A stretch of DNA of 64,000 bases. It comes from Epiperipatus broadwayi (taxonomy: Eukaryota; Onychophora; Udeonychophora; Euonychophora; Peripatidae). The stretch lies in the NCBI GenBank assembly GCA_028023455.1, contig JAQFVV010012529.1, positions 2,480,001-2,544,000 on the forward strand. Reading direction: 5' to 3'. The stretch's first letter is position 1. Each line of letters starts with the position of its first letter. Made by a program: the position numbers and the translations under genes. Under the pieces are notes generated by a model. The model did no database searches. It was not told the DNA's origin and saw only the letters and a program-made list of their open reading frames with translations. Below, piece by piece: positions 25,421 to 35,659 of this stretch.

Positions 25421-25455
25421 CGAATATTGTCACTGTGCATATAGGCCAGTAACAC

Positions 25456-25488
25456 CTGAAGAAGAATGGAGAATAATACTACTCGAAA
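25456..25488 (+). ncRNA. Hammerhead-like core, right SINE unit
   Basis: CTGAAGA starts at 25456 and GAAA lies at 25485-25488, with a weakened stem between (GAAT against ACTC). It is the mirror copy of the left unit and more decayed. Confidence 0.35.
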
Positions 25489-25660
25489 TGTGTAATTACT
25501 AACCTGAGTTGTCCAATTGTGTGTTATTACTAACAAGTTGTTTGTATTTGGAAAGTTTAAAATTTTCTATACATTCAACATTCACTCATAGATGATCGAA
25601 ATAGTCCAACATATCACATCTAATATGATACCATCATCACAAATCTTCAAACAAATAAAC

Positions 25661-26674
25661 TGAGTTAAGTTACACCTTATCTGTATTTGTTTTCACAAAT
25701 TTAAAATAATCTGTTGATATCATATTTTTATGTATATTACTGAAATTTTCTAGACAGATAAAATATTTAGAATAAATGATAAATGTGGATTTTGTTATAT
25801 AAATTTATACATCAATACATTTCTTTTATTATTATTTTTATTATTCCAATTATTCATTATATTTTAATTTTATATTCCTTTGTTTTACATAGCTAAAATG
25901 GTGTCTTTTATCATATATTATTTAATTTTTCATCTAAATATTTATCTGTCTGACTGCCTCCATGCTTCTCTGACTATGCCTGATATGATGATATATCATG
26001 AGATTTTATTTTTTAAATATTAAAAGTGAATGAAATTATTGATCTATGAATCAAGAGAAATAAATTGATATTAATATCAGAATAATCAAAATATGCATAT
26101 ACATAAATTATCCTTTTCAAAGATCAACTGATCCAAGTCAGACAAACTGATAACTGAGGATTTATAAAAGTGTGAAAAGTTGTTATCTGTAATACATTTT
26201 TTTGAAACTCTACAGGCACTTGGATTACTGTTATGCAGTATGATTAAGAGGGAAGGAGTCCCCATATTTGAGTTCACCATCTCAGCCTTAGATTTTATAA
26301 GAAATACTTAAACAATAATAATTTTCTGAAGCTAATTTTTTTAAAAATCCACCTAGTTTCTAAAAGTGGTGGGAGAATAAGATATATATTCTTATTTATA
26401 AAGGCCAATAAGATGTCATTAGTTAAATTAGTTATTGGCAAGCCAGCATAGGTAATTAAATATATCGTTTTAATTACATTTATTTTTAATCAAAATATTA
26501 TAAAGAAGTAGGGGAGACCAGTTTAGATCTAATGCTCTTAGGTTGATACTAAAACAGATATTATTTTTAGTGTTTTAATTTTTTTTTCTCCTGTGGATTT
26601 CTACATGGGTTTTATGATGTAGAGTTTTTTTTATGCATTATGTATGATAAATATAGTCTTTTTGCATTCTTTAG
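25661..26674. other. AT-rich non-coding stretch
   Basis: No coding or structural feature is supported between the palindrome and the LTR element. Confidence 0.5.
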
Positions 26675-26678
26675 ATGT

Positions 26679-28365
26679 TGTGGCATTACTTTTCGTATCT
26701 AAAAGTTTGTAGGCTAAGAATCAAAAATTTTAATTACAGCTGGAATCGTATCATACGAGGGCGCCACTAGGGATGAACCTAGAGCCACGAAATTAGAAGA
26801 ATCTTTTATCGCAGCTGTTAATTTTTATACGTATGACAGATCCAGCTAACCTCCCTTGCAATCCCTTTTATATATATATATGCATGTATACGCTACGGTC
26901 ATATGTTTTATTATCACATACAAACGCTAAAGGAATAAACGCGAACACTTACATATGTTTCAAATAATAAAGTTTTATTATAAATTTTTTTTTATATACC
27001 TTTCTTTTATTCAAGACTATTGATAGAAACAAATCATTTATAATTATCCCCTCTACCTCCCTCTTTTGTATAAACTTAACCTGACTAACATTATCGTTCT
27101 TTTTCTTTTTTTTTATAAATAAAAAAAAAACACAGGTGAAGAGTAACATATTTTTCGTTCTCGAAGGAACATGCACTTTTACTTATATATATAAGCATCC
27201 CAGACTGGTACGAATCTTGACCAGTACAGAGGCTAAGCGGCTTACTATTAGGAGACAGTAATTACTCTGAACCCCTACCCTCTCTTTCAATATTTACTCC
27301 ACCCTTAAACTTTTCATTTGCTTTCTTAAATCATTTCTATTTTTAATCTCCCCTATAGTCTTGAATTTTATCTAAAGCTAGTTGAAAACCCTCTTTAAAG
27401 AAAAATTCAAATACAAATATAAATAAATTACGAATTTTAAATAAAATTAATTGGACAAAGTAAACATAAGCATTATAAATATATGCATATAAAAAAAAAA
27501 CTTTCTATTGTCGCAACTTATAGTTCGTGGCTGATTAAATATAATCCCAATTAGAGGTGTTTTTAAATTTAGCAATCAATAGTTCAAGCAAAAAGCAAAG
27601 TTTATATTAACCTGATCGATCACTGTCCATATGCGTTCCTTGGGATCCTTTGAGAGTAGATTCACTGTAACGAATTTTGTCCGCCCACTAGCTTTGCTTT
27701 CTCTTCGGTGGTTTCTTGGTGATGAAATCCAGGAATCGGCTAGTGTCCCGGCTGGGGACGGATTTTAGTTGTTTAGCCTTCTAACATTTTATTTTCACTC
27801 TCAAAAAGTTCTCTTCTGTTATTAAAAAAAATTAATAATTAATTAAACAATAGGTTTGTCTCTTATTTATAGTCCTTTTTCCATTGTCCTTTTATCTGAT
27901 CACGTTCCCAGCCAGTGATTGCATTTCTTTAATTTTTTTTTTTTAGTTTTTTAACACCAACTAACTAGAAGCCACGACAATAGAATTAATTATAATTCTT
28001 TTCTCTCTTTCCCCCACCTTTTCAGATCAGAAAATTTAATTACGAAATTGTTTTAAAAAACAAAAATTTCTTTAATTAATATCACTTTCGATGTAATCTC
28101 AATCCAATTAAACAAATAACTAATCTACCATTTTGTCCTTTTTTCTTCTTTCTATTCTGTTCTTTTAAAATCCCATTAAAAATAAAACAATAAATAATGC
28201 CAAAACCCCACTATATATATATAAAAAAAACTAATAAATAATACCCCCAAAAAAACTTTCTATATACACAGCATTTATTTATTCTATGCCTAATATATAT
28301 GTGTATATACATGATTTTTACATATATAAAGAATATAACATGAGCCACTCGAAATTATCGGCTCA
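26679..28365 (-). repeat. 3' LTR of gypsy element 2 (left)
   Basis: Homologous along its length to 32332-34011 with scattered substitutions and small indels, mostly in homopolymers. On the minus strand it starts TGAGCCGATAATTTCGAG and ends CCACA. At 1687 bp it is long for a gypsy LTR. Confidence 0.95.
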
Positions 28366-28370
28366 TTGCA

Positions 28371-28378
28371 TCTCTTCC
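28371..28378 (-). promoter_or_regulatory. Polypurine tract candidate of gypsy element 2
   Basis: The minus strand has GGAAGAGA 5 nt upstream of the 3' LTR. It is short, and a T-rich tract lies further upstream. Confidence 0.45.
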
Positions 28379-28441
28379 GGATAAAAAAAAAATGTAAAAA
28401 AAAAACAAAAAAACTTTAATTACTCCGTGACGGCTTCTCTG

Positions 28442-28740
28442 TCAAATCCCTCTTTTACAAGGCTTCAAACACCTTGCATTATAAGTCCCTTTTGTTCCCC
28501 TTTTTCCTAACACTACAAATGCATTGGGTTCGCATTTTTGAACAATTTTGTATGGACCTTCAAACAAAGGAAAAAATTTCTTATATTGCTTCTCACTCAT
28601 CCGGCTCACTGGCTGAGTTTTGACATAAACCCATTCTCCTATCTCAAAACGCCCTGGATATACATTCCCTTTTTTTCTCTGTTCAGCTTTCTTTTTTAAC
28701 TGTTCTATAGCATGACATCGATCACTTTCCACATTAACTA
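28442..28740 (-). pseudogene. Integrase C-terminal GPY/F domain of gypsy element 2
   Basis: A 96-codon frame carries FEIGEWVYVKTQP and FFPLFEGPYKIVQK. The GPY motif with the preceding F-x-x-x-F-x-G pattern is the GPY/F module found at the C terminus of Ty3/gypsy integrases. No chromodomain is evident. It precedes the polypurine tract and the 3' LTR, and there is no env-like gene. Confidence 0.9.
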
Positions 28741-28857
28741 TTCCCTTTTCTGAAGGTACCGGATACTTGAGAAGAGACAGTTCGATCAGCCAAAATGTAG
28801 TCTTTCAGGGGCCAGGCCGGTGGACTCGTGGTAAGTACAATTTATAATTTTGATCAT

Positions 28858-29439
28858 TCATGGAAGTACATTAAACCACTGCTTATGGTTTCCTTTCAAA
28901 TGAACCTGAAATAAACACCCCAATTCTTTCATAACCCTTTCACAAGGGTTAGATTGAGGGTTTCTAATGGAGGTTAAAACATGCTGTATCTTCCCCTGCT
29001 GAAGCCAATTTTTCCATTCATTGGCCATAAAAGGAATACCATGATCGCTCAAAACTGCGCTAGGTTTTCCCACCTGTATAAACTGTTTGTCTCTCAGCGC
29101 AGTGATCGATGATTTCATATCAGCTTTATGCAAAGGGTATGCTTGTACTAACTTCGAGAAAACATCATATGTCACTAAAATCTACCTGTATTGACGAAAT
29201 GAAGGCAAAGGACCATAGAAATCAATGGCCAATAACTCATTTGGGTTTTTAGGTATAATAGGAGTAAATATTCCCGCATAATTCTTATTCGCGGGTTTAT
29301 TTTGTTGACATTCGTGGTATTTCTGTATCGTGTCCACAACAGACAGGTACATATTTGGCCAATAGTACCATCTTTGCATGAATTTATTTATCTTAAGCGA
29401 CCCATAATGTCCATAGGTCCTATGTACATAATTTATCAA
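28858..29439 (-). pseudogene. Integrase N-terminal and catalytic domains of gypsy element 2
   Basis: Frame 29439-29182 has the zinc-binding region HRTYGHYGSLKINKF with WYYWPNM, then KYHECQQNK, where the usual C-x-x-C is damaged, then LLAIDFYGPLPSF (first catalytic Asp). After a frame change, 29175-28858 holds LSDHGIPFMANEW (second Asp) and NPQSNPCERVMKEL (Glu). The D-D-E triad is therefore complete but split over two frames. Normal role: inserting the cDNA into the genome with a short duplication, seen here as ATGT. Confidence 0.92.
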
Positions 29440-29749
29440 GCGTTCCCTTAATGTCAGGTATAACTATTTTCCAGCAATCTATTCCTCGCTTGACCTGAAA
29501 CATCAGCGTCCCGTTCATCATTCTATATCAATGTAATTTATTATTACCTCATACGTGGTTTCCTGTCTGTTTGATATTATTCCAGCCTTGTATTAGTTTT
29601 TTGCATGTAAAATCGGAGGCCTGAAAAAACTTTATTCTCTTCATATCCCTTTCCATCGCTTTATCGGAATCCATCACGAGTAGGTTAATCGGGCTCCTTC
29701 TAGTGTTAGGTTCTGACCTTTGTCTGGAGCCGGATTTCTACTCAGAATA

Positions 29750-30060
29750 TCAGGCACTATTTTCTTTTCCTGAGCAATGTACTACCAGGTAATTGAACTT
29801 TTGAAGATATAGAGCCCACCTTATAAGTCTATCATTTGTTAAATAACACTTGTTAATAAACTCCAAACTCTTATGATCTGTAATAATGATCATCTCCGAA
29901 CCTAGTAGTAAATGTTTGAGTTTGTTTAATGCCCAAATTATGGCCAGCGCCTCCCTTTCAGTAGCTGTATAATTTCTTTCTGCTTGATTTAGAGTTCTAC
30001 TTCCGGTTTTTTTCTTCATTTTCTTGAAATAGAATGGCCCCCAACCCGACTTTACTGCTA
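29750..30060 (-). pseudogene. RNase H of gypsy element 2
   Basis: An 89-codon frame reads NQAERNYTATEREALAIIWA (catalytic Glu region), ITDHKSLEFI (catalytic Asp) and DRLIRWALYLQKF, as in Ty3/gypsy RNase H. It lies directly after RT. The upstream catalytic Asp is in a different frame. It degrades RNA in RNA-DNA hybrids in functional elements. Confidence 0.9.
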
Positions 30061-30126
30061 TCAGTTTGTAGCATAAAAGGTTTTTTTAAAATCAGGATAA
30101 GCGAGTGTAACAACTTTTAGAAAGTT

Positions 30127-30970
30127 TTATTTAATCGTTTTGAATGCTTCACATTGTTTTTCACCCCTCTCCCATTGACTTCCTTTTCTAAGCAGTTGTA
30201 TAAGCACTTCCGTGTCTCCAGAAAAATTCTCGTAGAATATCTTATAAAAGTTACATATGCCGAGAAATGATCTTATTTGTTTCCTATTCTTAGGTTGAGG
30301 AAAATTGTTTATTGTTTCAATTTTATCAGGATGTGGGTTTACACCTTGCACGCAAACAAGATGACCTAAAAATAAAATTTCTTTTTGTAAAATGTTACTT
30401 TTTTTAAAATTGATCGTAATGTTTTTCTTTTGACACTCTTGTAAAAACACAGATAAATTTTCTAAATGCTCTTGAGATGAACGTAAAGCTATTACAATGT
30501 TGTCCATATAATATACGATAAACTGTTTCACCCTGTCCGATAATAACTGATGTAAACAGCGTAGCAAACCAGATCCACTATTTACCAGCCTGAATGGCAC
30601 ACATTGAAACACATATGTATATCCCTCATATCTAAATGTGGTGTACTTTTGATTTTCTCTATGAAGTGGCATCTGCCAGTAACTCAAGGTTAAGTTGAAA
30701 GATGAGAAGTATTTCTTTTCACGAAATTCTAACAATAAATCTGTTATACGATATCTGGTATAGTAATAGCATTTAACTGTCGTGCATCTAAACATACCCT
30801 CTAGGATCTGTCTTTTTTTTTACAATTACCAGAGGGTTTATATAAGGTGACTGCTGTTTTCTTATGATTCCCCACTGTTCCATCTGTTGTATTTGACTGT
30901 CTTCTTCGGTTTTATATTTAACTGGAATAGGGTATGATCTCCCCTGAAACTGAGTCTCCTCTTTTACTCT
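30127..30970 (-). pseudogene. Reverse transcriptase of gypsy element 2
   Basis: The N-terminal block YPIPVKYKTEED and NPLVIVKKK is read at about 30950-30800. A frameshift follows, and then a 222-codon frame (30795-30127) holds FNLTLSYWQMPL, FRYEGYTYVFQCVPF, the catalytic box as YYMDNIVIA, FLGHLVCVQGV and SFLGICNFYKIFYENF (thumb). It lines up block for block with element 1. The box is YMDN, so the second aspartate is replaced, and the enzyme would be inactive even if the frame were intact. Confidence 0.92.
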
Positions 30971-31121
30971 TATACGGTGTACATATCCCTTTATAATGCC
31001 AGGGTTCGTAGCAAATACTCGTTCGTGCTGCTGTAATATTTCTCTTAGTCAGTTTTCCCAGTTGTTATTATTTTTCTCTAACTTGCTTACTTTGTTCTCT
31101 ATTTCCTCGTAAATGTCCTCT

Positions 31122-31179
31122 ACTATCATATGTGCTACTTTATTACTTTGACTATCATATGTGCTACTTTATTACTTTG
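31122..31179. repeat. 29-bp tandem duplication inside pol of gypsy element 2
   Basis: ACTATCATATGTGCTACTTT begins at 31122 and again at 31151. The period of 29 is not a multiple of three, so the duplication itself shifts the reading frame between protease and RT. Confidence 0.93.
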
Positions 31180-31379
31180 ACTACTTCGTTCACTAAATGG
31201 AATTATTTCATTTTCTATTATTGCTATTTTTTATAGTAATTAATTTTGGTGCGAGTTCGATGCATAAAGTCTGACCCCAGTATCATATCTTCTATTAAAT
31301 TTGTCATCAATACTAGCATGTGTTGTATCCTTTGTTTTCCCACCTGTATTTCTCCATATACTTGCATGGGGTCGAGCCT

Positions 31380-31530
31380 AACTCTTTTACCATTTGCCAT
31401 CATTATTTCTGATTTTTTTTTAGAAATAATATGTGTAATTTCCCTTCCTGATTCTTAATTTGGTTTAGTATTTCATTCGAGATTATAGAGACTTGGTTAC
31501 CTGAATCCAACAATGCTTGCACTTGAATCC
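31380..31530 (-). pseudogene. Aspartic protease of gypsy element 2
   Basis: The minus strand reads VQALLDSGNQVSIIS with DSG at 31499-31507, the retropepsin active site, in a frame different from the end of gag. The domain continues with NEILNQIKNQEGK and then fades. In this family the enzyme matures Gag-Pol. Confidence 0.8.
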
Positions 31531-32131
31531 CCTGCACTTTTGCTGGATCACTGGGCACGTTTGGTCAGCCATTGTCTGTACTACTTCTTCTTCTATTACT
31601 ACATTTAACACTTTGGGTTTATTTTCTTCTCGATCACCTTGTTCCTCTATGCTTTCTTCTATTCGAAGTGCTTCCAGTACCTCCTCCAATCCTTTACAGA
31701 TACAGGTCGTTAGTCTATCCTGTATCTTTTTTGGCATGTGTCTTTTTACTATACTTATCATCTGATATTCTGAGATCGGGTATTCGATTACCTTTTTTAA
31801 TTTCGTTATTTGTTTTAAAAAACTGTCTATATGTCATCCCCTCCTCTTTCCTATATTTTTTTCTTTCTACATCCCTTCGCAGATTTTTTTGCCTTTCTAT
31901 GCTCCAAAATCTACACATTAATGCTTTAATGTATTTTTTTAAATTATCCGGCCTCTTATATATAGCTTTCCACCATTCCCATGCTATGCCTACCAAATGG
32001 TTACTTGCTATTATTATTTTTTCTTTCTCACCTACTTTGTATATTTTGAAACACTCTTCTAGGCTCTCTCTGTGTTCAAATAAAGTCTCTTCTTTTCCTT
32101 CGAAAATTTTTATTTCTATTCTATCTCGCAT
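31483..32131 (-). pseudogene. Gag of gypsy element 2 (two frames)
   Basis: The first frame (32131-31715) begins with ATG and carries FEGKEETLFEHRESLEE and then ASNHLVGIAWEWWKAI, the gypsy capsid signature, followed by a Lys/Arg-rich stretch. A second frame (31761-31483) continues with an acidic segment (EALRIEESIEEQGDRE). A frameshift joins them, and this frame ends where the protease is read in another frame. No CCHC knuckle is seen. Gag normally forms the particle core. The ATG at 32131 lies about 200 nt downstream of the 5' LTR, which is a suitable start. Plus-strand frames over the same DNA are antisense shadows. Confidence 0.82.
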
Positions 32132-32331
32132 TTTTTTCTGTTATTTATTATCTAAACAAAATTACTTCTTAGATCATAAAACCCTCCCCCAACCAAGACA
32201 CCAACTCTGATCTCATCTAAAAAATAAACCACCCCGCCTATCTCACAACTCTTATCTCCGGCCGTTTATTATTCTCGTAAGCCCCAAAACATTGGGTACA
32301 CCATTTTCTATCTTTTCCTCTCTCACCCCTC

Positions 32332-34011
32332 TGTGCCATTACTTTTTGTATCTAAAAGTTTGTAGGCTAAGAATCAAAAATTTTAATTACAGATGGAATC
32401 ATATCATATGAGGACGCCACTAGGGATGAACCTAGAGCCACGAAATTAGAAGAATCTTTTATCACGGCTGTTAATTTTTATACATATGACAGATCCAGCT
32501 AACCTCCCTTGCAATCCCTTTTTTTTATATAGATGCGTGTATACGCAACGGTCATATGTTTTATTATCACATACAAATACTAAAGGAATAAACGCGATCA
32601 CTTACATATGTTTCAAATAATAAAGTTTTATTATAAAATTTTTTTATATACCTTTCTTTTATTCAAGACTATTGATAGAAACAAATCATTTATAATTACC
32701 CTCTCTACCTCCCTCTTTTGTATAAACTTAACCCGACTAACATTATCATTCTTTTTCTTTTTTTTTTTTATGAATAAAAAAAAAACAACACAGGTGAAGA
32801 ATAACATATTTTTCGTTCTCAAAGGAACATGCGCTTTTACTTATATATATAAGCATCCCAGACTGGTACAAATCTTGACCAGTATAGAGGCTAAGCGGCT
32901 TACTATTAGGAGACAGTAATTACCCTGAACCCCTACCCTCTCTTTCAATATTTACTCCACCCTTAAACTTTTCATTTGCTTTCTTAAATCATTTCTATTT
33001 TTAATCTCCCCTATAGTCTTGAATTTTATCTAAAGCTAGTTGAAAACCCTCTTTAAAGAAAAATTCAAATACAAATATATATAAATTACAAATTTTAAAT
33101 AAAATTAATTGGACAAAGTAAACATAAGCATTATAAATATATGCATATAAAAAAAACTTTCTATTGTCGCAACTTATAGTTCGTGGCTGATTAAATATAA
33201 TCCTAATTAGAGGTGTTTTTAAATTTAGCAAACAATAGTTAAGCAAAAAGCAAAGTTTATATTAACCTGATCGATCAGTGTCTGTACGCGTTCCTTGGGA
33301 TCCTTTGGGAATTGATTCACTGTAACGAATTTTGTCCACCGCTAGCTTTGCTTTCTCTTCGGCTGTTTCTCGGTGATGAAATCCAGAAATCGGCTAGTGT
33401 CCCGGCTGGGGACGGATTTTAGTTGTTTAGCCTTCTAACATTTTATTTTCACTCTCAAAAAGTTCTCTTCTGTTATTAAAAAAAAAAAAATTAATTAAAC
33501 AATAGGTTTGTCTCTTATTTATAGTCCTTTTTCCATTGTTCTTTTGTCTGATCATGTTCCCAGCCAGTGATTGCATTTCTTTAATTTTTTTTTTAGTTTT
33601 TTAACACCAACTAACTAGAAGCCATGGCAATATAATTAATTATAATTCTTTTTTCTCCCCCACCTTTTCAGATCAGAAAATTTAATTACGAAATTGTTTT
33701 AAAAACCAAAAATTTTTTTAATTAATATCACTTTCGATGTAATCTCAATCCAATTAAACAAATATCTAATCTACCATTTTGTTCTTTTTTCTTCTTTTTA
33801 TTCTGTTCTTTTAAAATCCCATTAAAAATAAAACAATAAATGCCAAAAACCCACTATATATATATGTAAAAAAACTAATAAATAATACCCCCAAAAAACT
33901 TTCTATATACACAGCATTTATTTATTATTCTATGCGTAATATATGTGTGTATATATGTGATTTTTACATATATAAAGAATATAACATGAGCCGCTCGAAA
34001 TTATCGGCTCA
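32332..34011 (-). repeat. 5' LTR of gypsy element 2 (right)
   Basis: The partner LTR, 1680 bp. Its outer end (33987-34011) forms an inverted repeat, TGAGCCG with CGGCTCA around an 11-nt loop. Modest divergence from the left LTR implies an insertion that is not recent but far from ancient. Confidence 0.95.
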
Positions 34012-34015
34012 ATGT

Positions 34016-35050
34016 AAAACATAAAATAATTGTCTGGCTACTAATCACAGATATGATAGCAGTTATGTGTTAAGATATTGAAAGTAACATAAATCTTTAT
34101 TTATTAAGTCAATATGGATAATATGCAAAGTATTCTATAAGAACAATATATGTAGAATTCGATCAGTTTAAATATCTATAGTTCAGTTAACTTCTATTAC
34201 TTTCCTGACAAAATTATGAGAGAACCTTTAAATTTTTCTATACACTTACATTTAAAAAATGCATATGTTGCAATAAATAAATTAATATACACATACATTT
34301 AAAAATTAAATTAAAGAAAAAAAACAGATTTAAATAAATACCAGGAAATTAATAAGTTTAATTAACATGGTAGCCATATTTCTCTTATGATTTTTTGATT
34401 TTTTAAAAAGACTTTCATTAGAACTTTTTTAAATAGAAAGAGTAGTTTGAAGTATGGGGGGGACTTAACTGTAAATTGGCTGACATGAGGTTGAACAGCT
34501 TTTCAAAATAAATTTCAGTGAAGAGGAAAAAAAGTTGGAGAACTAATCACTAAATTTTATTATTTTTATTTTTGATTATAAAAAATAAATATATAATATA
34601 TTTTAGAATTAATATATTGTAACCAGTTGAGTTATATGGCACACAGCGACAGTTGTGTGTGTGCACACACACATATATATATAAAGTAAAGGAAAAGTAG
34701 AAATGAACAGACAAATTTTTGCACATATTTTCTACATTTCACTTGGAATAATAATGACTGTAAAGGGGTTAAACAGCTCTCAATTTAAAACAGAATTGTA
34801 TTATTAATTAAAACATTTAAAAAGGTCTAAATAAATTATTATTATTCTGATTTTGAAATGTAAAAACAAACATGTTTCTGATAATTGTAAAAATAATAAA
34901 AAAAACCCACTTTTAATGCTTGTATACATTATAAAAATTCCTATTATCTATTTTAAAAAATCTTTGATAAGATTTCCAAATGCAACTTTTTAATTAAAAG
35001 GGCTTTTGGAGTGATTAAAAATGCTTTTAATCAAGATTGAAAACAGTTAC
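34016..35050. other. AT-rich non-coding stretch
   Basis: A short GT/CA and TA repeat lies at about 34654-34684. Nothing coding is supported. Confidence 0.5.
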
Positions 35051-35056
35051 TACGTT

Positions 35057-35166
35057 TTTATCACCTCAAGAGTAAAAAGGATCTGACAGATTGAAAAGTC
35101 TGCAATATGTTTTTATCACCTCAGATTATTCTATAAAAGGGCTGATAAGAAAAATATAATTCATTT
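35057..35166 (+). promoter_or_regulatory. Candidate Pol II core promoter with duplicated upstream motif
   Basis: TATAAAAGG (35132-35140) is followed by TCATTT (35161-35166), a full match to the TCAKTY initiator. The A at 35163 is 31 nt from the first T of the TATA box, the textbook distance. Upstream, TTTTTATCACCTCA appears twice (35057-35070 and 35110-35123) within an imperfect repeat of about 53 bp that also shares GATTGAAAA. It could drive a gene outside my ability to see, or belong to an unrecognised LTR. Confidence 0.5.
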
Positions 35167-35641
35167 AGCTTGCAGTTTTTGTAAGAACTGGCCAGAAGAG
35201 TGGTTTTAATATTTTGAGAAGCAATGGTCAAGTAGGCCAGTTGCAAAGTTTGGATAGTAATTTTTTTGAAGACAGTTCTTGTCTTAATATAATTGTGAAG
35301 CAGTTGGCTAGGATAATTGGTGTTTGGGGAGTTGTGAAAATAATACCTCCTATGAAGATGTAGTTGATGTCAAATCAATACATCTAGCAGTGAGCAGTTT
35401 ACTAGTTCTACATACTGGTGTTTTGATTCACTTGAAGACTGGTCAACTTCAAATGGATCAATTAGTCTGTACAAATGTGTTCTAGAAGACAGTTTGCTGA
35501 TCTGAAGCTCATCAAGCCCTAGACATAAGGGAGAATGTTAACATACCTGAGTATACCTTTCTGATTATGACAGTCCTGGATTATACCTGTCTCACTAAGA
35601 CCAACTCACAAAGAGAAGCATAGATAAATGTATATGTAATG
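35163..35641 (+). other. Possible non-coding first exon with splice donor
   Basis: The segment downstream of the promoter is GC-richer than the surrounding DNA and ends at AATG followed by GTGAGT (35642-35647), a strong 5' splice-site match. No long frame is present, so if it is an exon it is a leader. Transcription evidence would be needed. Confidence 0.3.
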
Positions 35642-35659
35642 GTGAGTAGCATTATATAT

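Larger units (their letters stand above)
25005..25660. repeat. Large palindrome of two head-to-head SINE-like units
   Basis: The left arm (about 25005-25335) and right arm (about 25340-25660) are reverse complements, centred on AAGCTT at 25335-25340 with almost no spacer. Each arm starts at the centre with a tRNA-like head, then a hammerhead-like core, and ends at the outside with a GATACCATCATCACAAA-type phrase. The arms differ by scattered substitutions and one more diverged block. The palindrome could be a foldback or two independent insertions. Confidence 0.9.
26679..34011 (-). mobile_element. Full-length Ty3/gypsy retrotransposon 2 with long LTRs
   Basis: Two near-identical direct repeats (26679-28365 and 32332-34011) bracket a minus-strand gag, protease, RT, RNase H and integrase. 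Each LTR begins TG and ends CA. A 4-bp target duplication ATGT flanks the element (26675-26678 and 34012-34015). Integrase follows RT and RNase H, as in Ty3/gypsy. Total length is about 7.33 kb. Multiple frameshifts and stops show it is defective. A purine tract (minus GGAAGAGA, plus 28371-28378) sits 5 nt before the 3' LTR. A canonical PBS immediately after the 5' LTR is not evident. Confidence 0.95.

Noticed and set aside
31572-32210. 212-codon plus-strand open frame, membrane-like
   Set aside because: It is exactly antisense to the gypsy gag and protease region; its hydrophobic look arises from reading the complement of a Lys/Glu-rich gene.
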